Source: Sinorhizobium glycinis
GTDB taxonomy: Bacteria; Pseudomonadota; Alphaproteobacteria; Rhizobiales; Rhizobiaceae
Assembly: GCF_001651865.1 (NCBI RefSeq)
Contig: NZ_LPUX01000060.1
Span: 124,001 to 188,000 of the forward strand
DNA: 64,000 bases
Direction of reading: 5' to 3'
Shown here: positions 57,026 to 64,000 of the stretch, one piece after another
Numbering within the stretch: position 1 is the stretch's first letter
Layout: every line of letters begins with the position of its first letter
The notes under the pieces: generated by a model
The model's database searches: none
What the model saw: only the letters and a program-made list of their open reading frames with translations
Told to the model about the DNA's origin: nothing
Translations under genes and position numbers: made by a program

Positions 57026-57799
57026 ATGGATAGAGGGGTGGACAGTCAGGCCGTGGACATCGTTCCGGAAGAACGCGAGGAGGGCGAGTTGCCCGCCGGA
57101 CGGTGGTCTGTCATGCGCCGCACGTGGCGAACGCGGCGCCGGCGTCTCGTTCTCGCGGTCCTTGCCCTTCTCCTGCTGCCTTACCTGCTGATCTTCGTCT
57201 ATCTCATCGGCTTCATCCATCCGGTTTCGACATTGATGCTGCGTGACCTCGTTCTCCTGCGTGGCTATGACCGGCAATGGGTGGAGTTCGACGATATTTC
57301 CCCGGTCCTCGTCCAGTCGGTGATGATGTCCGAGGACGGCCAGTTCTGCGCCCATAACGGGGTCGACTGGACGCAGATGCGCGGCGTCGTCGAGGACGCG
57401 CTGGATGGCGAGCAGACGCGCGGCGCGAGCACGATCCCGATGCAGACGGTCAAGAACCTCTATCTCTGGAACGGGCGCTCTTTCATTCGAAAGGGAATGG
57501 AACTGCCGCTCGCCGTCGTCGCCGATCTCGTCTGGAGCAAGCGGCGCATGATGGAAATCTACCTGAACGTCGCCGAGTGGGGCGACGGGATCTACGGCAT
57601 CGAAGCCGCCGCGCGGCATCATTTCGGCGTTTCCGCCGCGAAGCTTTCGCGCCGCCAGGCCGCTCTGCTCGCCGTGGCGCTGCCCAATCCGATCGACCGC
57701 AATGCCGGCAAGCCCGGGCGGGGCTTGAGACGCCTCGCCTCGGTGATCGAGCGCCGCGCCAGCCGCTCCGGCGGCTACATCACATGTCTTTATGATTGA
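57026..57799 (+). CDS. mtgA: monofunctional peptidoglycan glycosyltransferase
   Basis: MtgA polymerises lipid II glycan strands at the inner membrane. The 257-residue product has a cytosolic N-terminus, one membrane anchor ([20 protein letters not shown], around 46-65) and a GT51 domain. The catalytic glutamate is Glu103 in [14 protein letters not shown], followed by [43 protein letters not shown] and [17 protein letters not shown]. The ATG at 57026 is preceded by GAGTGGGA of the third tandem repeat; a GTG two codons earlier is possible. Divergent from the ispA gene. Confidence 0.94.
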   Translation: MDRGVDSQAVDIVPEEREEGELPAGRWSVMRRTWRTRRRRLVLAVLALLLLPYLLIFVYLIGFIHPVSTLMLRDLVLLRGYDRQWVEFDDISPVLVQSVMMSEDGQFCAHNGVDWTQMRGVVEDALDGEQTRGASTIPMQTVKNLYLWNGRSFIRKGMELPLAVVADLVWSKRRMMEIYLNVAEWGDGIYGIEAAARHHFGVSAAKLSRRQAALLAVALPNPIDRNAGKPGRGLRRLASVIERRASRSGGYITCLYD

Positions 57800-57875
57800 G
57801 ATGAAGGCAATTCATTGGTCTTGCCGCGGCTGATGTGGCAATCCTCTCGCCGAACCAAATCACACCGGGGGATCT

Positions 57876-58523
57876 ATGGCCAAGCTCGTCCTTTATGTCG
57901 GCAACAAGAATTACTCGTCCTGGTCACTTCGGCCATGGCTCGCGCTCGAAGGCTGCGGCGTCCCGTTTGAAGACGTCGTCATTCCCTTCGACTTTCCGGC
58001 TGGCAACCCTCGGTTTCGCGAGATCTCGCCGACGGGGCGCGTGCCGGTCCTCCACCATGGCGAAACGCGCGTCTGGGAGTCGCTGGCCATCATCGAATAT
58101 GTGGCGGAGCTCTATCCCGAGGCGGGCCTCTGGCCGGAAGACCGCGAGGAGCGTGCCCGCGCGCGCAGCTATTCGATGGAGATGCTCTCCGGCTTCCGGG
58201 CCCTGCGCGGCGCCTGCCCGATGAACATCCGCCGGCCGGTTAAGGCGATCGCGCTTCCCGATGGGGTCATGGACGACGTCGCGCGGATCGAAGAGATCTG
58301 GCGCGAGGCGATCGCCCGCTCCGGCGGACCCTTCCTCTTCGGCCGGTTCACCGCCGCCGACGCGATGTTCGCCCCGGTCGTCAACCGCCTGGAGGTCTAC
58401 GCGCTCACGACGGATCCAGCGACGCTCGCCTACATGGACGCCGTCAAGGCGCACCCGGCCTTCCGCAAATGGGAGGAAGCCGCAAGGGCCGAACCGTGGA
58501 TCGTGCCCGAGGACGAGGCCTGA
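57876..58523 (+). CDS. glutathione S-transferase family protein
   Basis: The 215-residue product has an N-terminal thioredoxin-like GST domain starting MAKLVLYVGNKNYSSWSLRP, where the serine after NYS is the probable glutathione-activating residue. The conserved cis-proline region reads GRVPVLHHGETRVWESLAI with the glutathione-binding ES pair. The C-terminal helical domain covers about 85-215 (GGPFLFGRFTAADAMFAPV). Cytosolic, with detoxification or a specialised role; no substrate can be predicted. Starts 76 bp after mtgA, possibly independently. Confidence 0.88.
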   Translation: MAKLVLYVGNKNYSSWSLRPWLALEGCGVPFEDVVIPFDFPAGNPRFREISPTGRVPVLHHGETRVWESLAIIEYVAELYPEAGLWPEDREERARARSYSMEMLSGFRALRGACPMNIRRPVKAIALPDGVMDDVARIEEIWREAIARSGGPFLFGRFTAADAMFAPVVNRLEVYALTTDPATLAYMDAVKAHPAFRKWEEAARAEPWIVPEDEA

Positions 58524-58582
58524 TCTCTGCGGGGGAAGGACGCTTCCGCGTGCTGCCGAGTCGAAAATTTGCGTGCGGGGAC

Positions 58583-58611
58583 TGGTCAAAGCGCGGTCGG
58601 GCATGTATAAG
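58583..58611 (+). promoter_or_regulatory. possible rpmF promoter
   Basis: TGGTCA (58583-58588), 17-nt spacer, TATAAG (58606-58611). The -10 is good, the -35 weak. Gives a leader of about 80 nt to rpmF. Confidence 0.35.
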
Positions 58612-58697
58612 CGCGCGAAATTTCCGAGATCGACATCTGTTTGACCCGGCCATTTTCGGCTGCTGAACAGTGTTTTGCCCGATAAGTGGAGAATGAA

Positions 58698-58883
58698 ATG
58701 GCTGTACCGAAAAGAAAAACGAGCCCGTCCAAGCGTGGCATGCGCCGTTCCGCTGACGCCCTCAAGGCTCCGACCTATGTCGAAGACAAGAACTCCGGCG
58801 AACTGCGCCGCCCGCACCACATCGACCTGAAGACCGGCATGTACCGCGGTCGCCAGGTCCTGACGCCGAAGGAAAGCGCATAA
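58698..58883 (+). CDS. rpmF: 50S ribosomal protein L32
   Basis: The 61-residue product begins [18 protein letters not shown] and continues with [16 protein letters not shown], the bacterial L32 pattern in its alphaproteobacterial form without the zinc cysteines. The ATG at 58698 is the family start; an in-frame ATG at 58686 is ignored. A strong terminator follows. L32 is part of the large ribosomal subunit. Confidence 0.97.
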
Positions 58884-58910
58884 GCGTTTCCATCTGCGGA
58901 TGAAGTTCGA

Positions 58911-58940
58911 AGGGTCGGCTCTGCCGGCCCTTTTTCTTTT
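58911..58940 (+). terminator. rho-independent terminator of rpmF
   Basis: AGGGTCGGC/GCCGGCCCT stem (9 bp with one G-U), a 3-nt loop, then TTTTTCTTTT. Confidence 0.92.
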
Positions 58941-58963
58941 GGTGCGTTGGACATGGCGAAATG

Positions 58964-59115
58964 CCCCTCCCCAACCCCTCCCCACAAGGGGGAGGGGCTC
59001 GCAGGCGTCCGCCGCCTGCGCCAATTCAACGTTTCCACATGTGGTGCGATTTGTGTCACGCCGGGGGCGCGGCAGGGGAAGCCCCTCCCCCTTGTGGGGA
59101 GGGGTTGGGGAGGGG
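58964..59115. repeat. pair of 35-bp perfect inverted repeats between rpmF and phaR
   Basis: 58964-58998 and 59081-59115 are exact reverse complements of each other, built from CCCCTCCCC, CCACAAGGGGG and GAGGGGC blocks, with about 80 bases between. Each arm also folds on itself. They lie between convergent genes. Confidence 0.85.
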
Positions 59116-59122
59116 AATTTTG

Positions 59123-59701
59123 CTAGCCCAGATTGTCGAGCTTGGTCTGCAGGGCGCGCAGCTGCTCCTTGAGCTCGTCGATGTCCTTCGCCTCGGCTTT
59201 CTTGGTTTCCTTGGCCGGAGGAGCGGCCATGAAGGGCGAGAACATCTGCATCGCCTGATGAAACATCTCGGTGTTGCGCCGCACCTGCTCCTCGACCAGC
59301 TGCAATGGCACCTGCAGGTTCTTGCCGAGCGGCGTGTCGCCGAAGGCCTTGTTGATCTGCTCGCGCATCTGCGCCTGCTGATCGGTGAAGGCCTGCATCG
59401 AATGTTCGAGATAGCTCGGCACGACCATCTGCATCTGGTCGCCATAGAAGGAGATGAGCTGCCGCAGGAATGAAATCGGCAGAAGCGTATTGCCGGTCTT
59501 CGACTCCTGCTCGAAGATGATCTGCGTCAGTACCGAATGGGTGATGTCTTCGCCGGACTTGGCGTCCTGCACGACGAAGTCCTCCCCCCTCTTCACCATC
59601 ACGGCCAGATCGTCGAGGGTCACGTAGGTGCTCGTGCCGGTATTGTAGAGTCGCCGGTTCGCGTATTTCTTGATAACGATCTGGCCTTCATTCTTCGCCA
59701 T
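59123..59701 (-). CDS. phaR: polyhydroxyalkanoate synthesis regulator
   Basis: PhaR (AniA in S. meliloti) is a repressor that senses PHB and controls phasin and carbon-flow genes. The 192-residue product starts MAKNEGQIVIKKYANRRLYN, the PhaR DNA-binding domain (about 8-70, with NTGTSTYVTLDDLAVMV). The PHB-accumulation region follows (LTQIIFEQESKTG, LLPISFLRQLISFYGDQMQ) and then a helical tail ending in KDIDELKEQLRALQTKL, a short coiled coil. Divergent from phbA across about 225 bp, consistent with co-regulation. Confidence 0.95.
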   Translation of the reverse strand: MAKNEGQIVIKKYANRRLYNTGTSTYVTLDDLAVMVKRGEDFVVQDAKSGEDITHSVLTQIIFEQESKTGNTLLPISFLRQLISFYGDQMQMVVPSYLEHSMQAFTDQQAQMREQINKAFGDTPLGKNLQVPLQLVEEQVRRNTEMFHQAMQMFSPFMAAPPAKETKKAEAKDIDELKEQLRALQTKLDNLG

Positions 59702-59926
59702 CAGGGTCTCCTCTTACCCATCGTCCCGTCTTTATTGTGTTTTTTAAGAGTATCCGCAAAAGAGCGCCGCTGACAATCTCTTTGTGCGTTGCGGCGACGC
59801 AGGTGCAAAACGTGATGAACGACGCCGCCCGTGAAGCTTTTGTGGCGGAGCATCAAGGCGTTTGACTTGCGCTCCCGGCTTTGCCAGTCTGCTCCTCCAG
59901 GCAAAGGAAACAAGAGGAAACGTCCC

Positions 59927-61108
59927 ATGAGCAATCCCTCCATCGTGATCGCCAGCGCCGCTCGCACCGCCGTCGGGTCCTTCAACGGCGCCTTCGGCAA
60001 CACACCCGCTCATGAACTGGGTGCAACGGTCATCAAGGCGGTCCTCGAGCGGGCCGGTGTCGAGGCGGGAGAGGTCGACGAGGTGATCCTCGGCCAGGTG
60101 CTTCCGGCCGGCGAGGGGCAGAACCCGGCCCGCCAGGCGGCGATCAAGGCCGGTCTGCCGCAGGAGAAGACCGCCTGGGGCATGAACCAGCTTTGCGGCT
60201 CGGGCTTGCGCGCCGTCGCCCTCGGCATGCAGCAGATCGCCACCGGCGATGCCAACATCATCGTGGCCGGCGGAATGGAGTCGATGTCGATGGCGCCGCA
60301 TTGCGCGCATTTGCGCGGCGGCGTGAAGATGGGCGACTACAAGATGATCGACACGATGATCAAGGACGGCCTGACCGACGCCTTCTATGGTTATCACATG
60401 GGCACAACGGCCGAGAACGTCGCGCGCAAGTGGCAGTTGACCCGCGAAGAGCAGGACGAGTTCGCGCTCCGCTCGCAGAACAAGGCGGAAGCGGCGCAGA
60501 AGGCCGGCCGGTTCGCCGACGAGATCGTCCCCTTCATCGTCAAGACCCGCAAGGGCGACGTGACCGTCGATCAGGACGAATATATCCGCCACGGCGCCAC
60601 GCTCGATTCGATCGCCAAGCTCAGGCCGGCCTTCGACAAGGAGGGCACGGTTACCGCCGGCAACGCCTCGGGGCTCAATGACGGTGCCGCCGCGGCGCTG
60701 CTGATGACCGAGGCCGAGGCCGCCAGGCGCGGCATCCAGCCGCTCGCCCGCATCGTCTCCTGGGCGACGGCCGGCGTCGATCCGCAGATCATGGGCACCG
60801 GTCCGATCCCCGCTTCCCGCAAGGCGCTCGAGAAGGCCGGCTGGTCGATCGGCGACGTCGAGCTCGTCGAGGCGAACGAAGCCTTCGCGGCGCAGGCCTG
60901 CGCGGTCAACAAGGATCTCGGCTGGGATCCGTCGATCGTCAACGTCAACGGCGGTGCGATCGCCATCGGTCATCCGATCGGCGCTTCCGGCGCCCGCGTC
61001 CTCAACACGCTGCTCTTCGAGATGAAGCGGCGCGGCGTCTCCAAGGGTCTTGCAACGCTGTGCATCGGGGGCGGCATGGGTGTCGCCATGTGCGTCGAGC
61101 GCCTGTAA
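59927..61108 (+). CDS. phbA: acetyl-CoA acetyltransferase (beta-ketothiolase)
   Basis: Condenses two acetyl-CoA to acetoacetyl-CoA, the first step of PHB synthesis. The 393-residue product is of normal length. Catalytic residues are Cys90 in [11 protein letters not shown], His349 in [12 protein letters not shown] and Cys379 in TLCIGGGMG. The ATG at 59927 begins [19 protein letters not shown], the family start; the open frame upstream is not coding. phbB follows after 112 bp on the same strand, forming the phbAB operon. Confidence 0.97.
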   Translation: MSNPSIVIASAARTAVGSFNGAFGNTPAHELGATVIKAVLERAGVEAGEVDEVILGQVLPAGEGQNPARQAAIKAGLPQEKTAWGMNQLCGSGLRAVALGMQQIATGDANIIVAGGMESMSMAPHCAHLRGGVKMGDYKMIDTMIKDGLTDAFYGYHMGTTAENVARKWQLTREEQDEFALRSQNKAEAAQKAGRFADEIVPFIVKTRKGDVTVDQDEYIRHGATLDSIAKLRPAFDKEGTVTAGNASGLNDGAAAALLMTEAEAARRGIQPLARIVSWATAGVDPQIMGTGPIPASRKALEKAGWSIGDVELVEANEAFAAQACAVNKDLGWDPSIVNVNGGAIAIGHPIGASGARVLNTLLFEMKRRGVSKGLATLCIGGGMGVAMCVERL

Positions 61109-61220
61109 CTGTCAGCGGCATGCAAGGGCACCCGCCCTGTCGATCGAGCGCGCGGCCCGGAACTCGGGCCGCGGAAGGATAGCTTTCGCAAATTCAAATT
61201 AACCCAGGTGGGAGGCGAAC

Positions 61221-61946
61221 ATGAGCAGGGTAGCATTGGTTACGGGTGGGTCCCGCGGTATCGGCGCTGCAATTTCCGTCGCGCTGAAAGCGGCCGGCTA
61301 CAAGGTGGCCGCGAATTATGCCGGCAATGACGAAAAGGCCCAGGCCTTCAAGCAGGAAACCGGCATCCCGGTCTACAAGTGGGATGTCTCCAGCTACCAG
61401 GCCTGCGTCGACGGCATCGGCAAGGTGGAGGCGGATCTCGGGCCGGTCGACATCCTCGTCAACAATGCCGGCATCACCCGCGATGCGATGTTCCACAAAA
61501 TGACGCCGGAACAGTGGGGAGAGGTCATCAACACCAATCTCACCGGCCTCTTCAACATGACCCATCCGGTCTGGTCGGGCATGCGCGACCGCGGCTTCGG
61601 CCGCGTCATCAACATCTCGTCGATCAACGGCCAGAAGGGGCAGATGGGCCAGGCGAACTATTCCGCCGCCAAGGCCGGCGATCTCGGCTTCACCAAGGCG
61701 CTGGCGCAGGAAGGGGCGGCAAAGGGCGTCACCGTCAATGCGATATGCCCCGGCTATATCGGCACGGAGATGGTACGTGCGGTGCCGGAAAAGGTGCTGA
61801 ACGAAAGGATCATCCCGCAGATCCCGGTCGGCCGCCTCGGCGAGCCGGACGAGATCGCCCGCTGCGTCGTGTTCCTGGCGTCGGACGAATCCGGCTTCAT
61901 CACCGGCTCGACGATATCGGCAAATGGCGGGCAGTATTTCGCCTGA
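61221..61946 (+). CDS. phbB: acetoacetyl-CoA reductase
   Basis: NADPH-dependent SDR making (R)-3-hydroxybutyryl-CoA for PHB synthesis. The 241-residue product has the cofactor motif VTGGSRGIGAAIS, NNAGITRDAMFHKM, the catalytic SSINGQKGQMGQANYSAAKAG region with Ser, Tyr and Lys, and a C-terminal TGSTISANGGQYF, all typical of PhbB. The ATG is preceded by GGGAGGCGAAC. Downstream of phbA in the same operon; a hairpin follows the stop. Confidence 0.96.
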   Translation: MSRVALVTGGSRGIGAAISVALKAAGYKVAANYAGNDEKAQAFKQETGIPVYKWDVSSYQACVDGIGKVEADLGPVDILVNNAGITRDAMFHKMTPEQWGEVINTNLTGLFNMTHPVWSGMRDRGFGRVINISSINGQKGQMGQANYSAAKAGDLGFTKALAQEGAAKGVTVNAICPGYIGTEMVRAVPEKVLNERIIPQIPVGRLGEPDEIARCVVFLASDESGFITGSTISANGGQYFA

Positions 61947-61954
61947 TCAAAGAG

Positions 61955-61994
61955 GGAGGGCGGATGAGGACGTTTCGTTCATTAGCCGCCCTCC
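61955..61994 (+). terminator. hairpin after phbB
   Basis: GGAGGGCGG (61955-61963) pairs with CCGCCCTCC (61986-61994) across a 22-nt loop, 8 nt after the phbB stop. No T-run, so a processing or stabilising structure is as likely as a terminator. Confidence 0.5.
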
Positions 61995-62603
61995 AACGGG
62001 CTTTGACCGACGCCTGGTCGGCGGCAAGTTCGAGCAGGTATTCCGTCGTAGACCTGATCTGACTCCACCGTCGCTGGGTTGGCTAGCATCTATATCTTGT
62101 GGTGAACAAAGCGGGAAGCGCTACACCACCGTTGCCTTTTCAGGGACTCAGGCTCGACGTATTGGAAAGCGAGGCGACGATTTCTATTCCTTTCCTCTCG
62201 ATTTTCCGTACGAATCTTGGTGAAAATTTCCCAGTCTTTCCAGACTCTTGGATTCGGAATCCTTGTAGCCGATTCCGCCGTTGGCAGGGCGCATACACGT
62301 CCTCGTTCGTGCTGCGATGCGAGAGACATTGTAAGATTCAGCATATGGTGCGAATCATCCTGAGGATCCCTATATTTAGTCGTGAACATACAGTGAATGG
62401 ATTGGAGTCAGCGATTCGTCGCCGATTCGTTCCACCGCTGTTCCAAATGTCAATATTTGCCGGCGAAGTGAGCCCCAAGATATGGCTCGCAGCCGCCTGG
62501 TGCTTTTAATTGCGCGCGCCCCCTTGCGCTCAGGCCGCCGCATGGGCATCTGTTGCCCGCCGGGGTGCGTGAGCATCCCGTCTCTTTGAGACTGCCCGGG
62601 ATC
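61995..62603. other. lower-GC intergenic region without a convincing gene
   Basis: About 600 bases, visibly poorer in G+C than the flanks (roughly half, by eye) from 62050 to 62510. Overlapping ORFs exist on both strands (plus 62099-62509; minus 62090-62389), but neither has a recognisable domain, good ribosome binding site or the codon bias of neighbours. It may be a decayed acquired segment. The helicase promoter should lie near the right end. Confidence 0.5.
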
Positions 62604-64000
62604 GATGACCTTGTCCTTCCAATCCATGATCCTGAGCGGCCGCGGCGTGACCGCGGTGCTCGGACCCACCAACACCGGCAAGACGCATTACGCCATCGAG
62701 CGCATGGTCGCGCATGACAGCGGCGTCATCGGGCTGCCGCTGAGATTGCTTGCCCGCGAGGTCTATACGCGTCTGGTCGAGAAGGTCGGGCACCACAATG
62801 TCGCGCTGATCACCGGTGAGGAGAAGATCACGCCGCATCGCGCCCGCTACTCGGTCTGTACGGTGGAAGCGATGCCGCGCGAGACGACGGCGTCCTTCGT
62901 GGCGATCGACGAGGTGCAGCTCGCGGGCGATCTCGAGCGCGGCCACATCTTCACCGACAGGCTCCTGCACCTGCGCGGCCGGGGAGAGACTCTGCTTCTT
63001 GGTGCCGCGACCATGCGGCCGATCCTCGAGCACCTGCTGCCCGGCATCACGGTGGTCGAACGGCCGCGCATGTCGCAGCTTCTCTATGCCGGCTCGAAAA
63101 AGATCACCCGGCTGCCGCATCGCTCGGCGATCGTCGCCTTTTCGGCCGACGAGGTCTATGCCATCGCCGAACTCATCCGGCGGCAACGCGGCGGTGCTGC
63201 GGTCGTGCTCGGCGCTCTCTCGCCGCGCACCCGCAATGCCCAGGTGGCGCTCTATCAGGAAGGCGACGTCGACTATCTGGTGGCGACCGACGCGATCGGC
63301 ATGGGGCTCAACCTCGACGTCGATCACGTCGCCTTCGCCCAGGACCGCAAGTTCGACGGCTACCAGTACCGCAACCTCAATCCGGCGGAGCTTGCGCAGG
63401 TCGCCGGGCGCGCCGGCCGGCATATCCGCGACGGTACATTCGGTGTGACGGGCAGGGTCGACCCCTTCGAGGACGAGCTGGTCCACCGGATCGAGTCGCA
63501 TGAGTTCGAACCGGTCCGGGTGCTGCAATGGCGTTCCAAGGCCTTCGACTATTCCTCGCTGAAGGCGCTGAAGCACAGCCTCGAGGCGGCACCGGCCGTG
63601 TCCGGGCTGACGCGCGCCCTTCCGGCCGTCGACCAGCAGGCGCTGGAGCATCTGGCGCGCTATCCGGAAGTCATCGATGTCGCCGCGACGTCGGAACGCG
63701 TCGAGAAGCTATGGGAAGCCTGTGCGCTTCCCGACTACCGCCGCATCGCGCCGGCTCAGCACGCCGACCTGATCTCGAGCATCTATGCCGATCTCGTTCG
63801 CCATGGCACGGTCAACGAGGACTTCATGGCCGAGCAGGTCCGGCGCGCCGACCACACCGATGGCGAGATTGACACACTTTCGGCGCGAATTGCGCAGATC
63901 AGGACCTGGACCTATGTGTCCAACCGGCCCGGGTGGCTTGCCGATCCGACACACTGGCAAGAAAAGACGCGGGAAATCGAAGATCGATTGTCCGACGCGT
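62604..64000 (+). CDS. SUV3-like DEAD/DEAH-type helicase, N-terminal part
   Basis: Runs off the right end; 465 codons visible from ATG 62604. Starts MTLSFQSMILSGRGVTAVLG and has Walker A GPTNTGKTH (around 20-28), motif II IDEVQ (around 97), motif III-like GAATMRP, motif V ATDAIGMGLNLDVD and motif VI QVAGRAGRH. This order matches the SUV3-like RNA helicases conserved in rhizobia. It probably acts in RNA metabolism; role inferred from family. The rest of the protein is outside the window. Confidence 0.92.

Noticed and set aside
62099-62509. 137-codon ORF in the lower-GC gap
   Set aside because: No ribosome binding site, no domain, unusual composition and an equally long open frame on the other strand.

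Overview
The window is high-GC chromosomal DNA from a Sinorhizobium/Ensifer-type alphaproteobacterium. It carries ndvB, an OpgC-like gene, ndvA, an intact expR-type LuxR gene and pyc side by side, then ispG, rpmF, phaR and phbAB. This order matches what I recall of the S. meliloti chromosome. At least seven intergenic palindromic elements of the RIME type (paired motifs resembling CTTCTCCCCGC/GCGGGGAGAAGG, bounded by GCCCCTCA..TGAGGGGC) support the same placement. No rRNA, tRNA, CRISPR array, prophage or insertion sequence was found. Species is not claimed.

Left part (1-12.3 kb): the end of a membrane-protein gene, leuB with a strong terminator, a LysE exporter and an M3 peptidase. Next is a divergent locus: a DUF993 gene on the minus strand faces a plus-strand operon lacI - Gfo/Idh dehydrogenase - CoA-transferase - enoyl-CoA hydratase - aldehyde dehydrogenase. 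Both promoters hold a matching LacI-type palindrome exactly in the -35/-10 spacer. It looks like a regulon for an unidentified substrate and is the best candidate here for an undescribed pathway.

12.4-24.1 kb: a second lacI faces a sugar ABC importer (GtsA-like binding protein, two permeases, ATPase), followed by two GMC dehydrogenases and an SDR. A glycerate 2-kinase follows, with a dispersed hairpin element at its 5' end.

24.1-29.9 kb: a minus-strand operon (DUF1338/HglS-type 2-oxoadipate enzyme, internally deleted FAD oxidase, aminoadipate-semialdehyde dehydrogenase, aminotransferase) with a divergent LysR gene. Together these describe the aminoadipate route of lysine breakdown to 2-oxoglutarate, with the last dehydrogenase reduced to a remnant.

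30-47.4 kb: cyclic beta-1,2-glucan synthesis (ndvB), probable glucan modification (OpgC-like) and export (ndvA), then the quorum-sensing regulator expR and pyruvate carboxylase. A frameshifted, lower-GC gene lies just beyond the ndvA terminator.

47.6-64 kb: a cystine-type amino-acid ABC transporter, a DeoR regulator with an MFS permease, ispG, a LysE exporter, hisC, a farnesyl-diphosphate-synthase-type gene, mtgA preceded by tandem mini-ORFs, a GST, rpmF, and the polyhydroxybutyrate genes phaR and phbAB. A lower-GC stretch without a convincing gene precedes a SUV3-like helicase cut by the window end.

All functional calls come from reading translated motifs and from memory of families. No database search was run.
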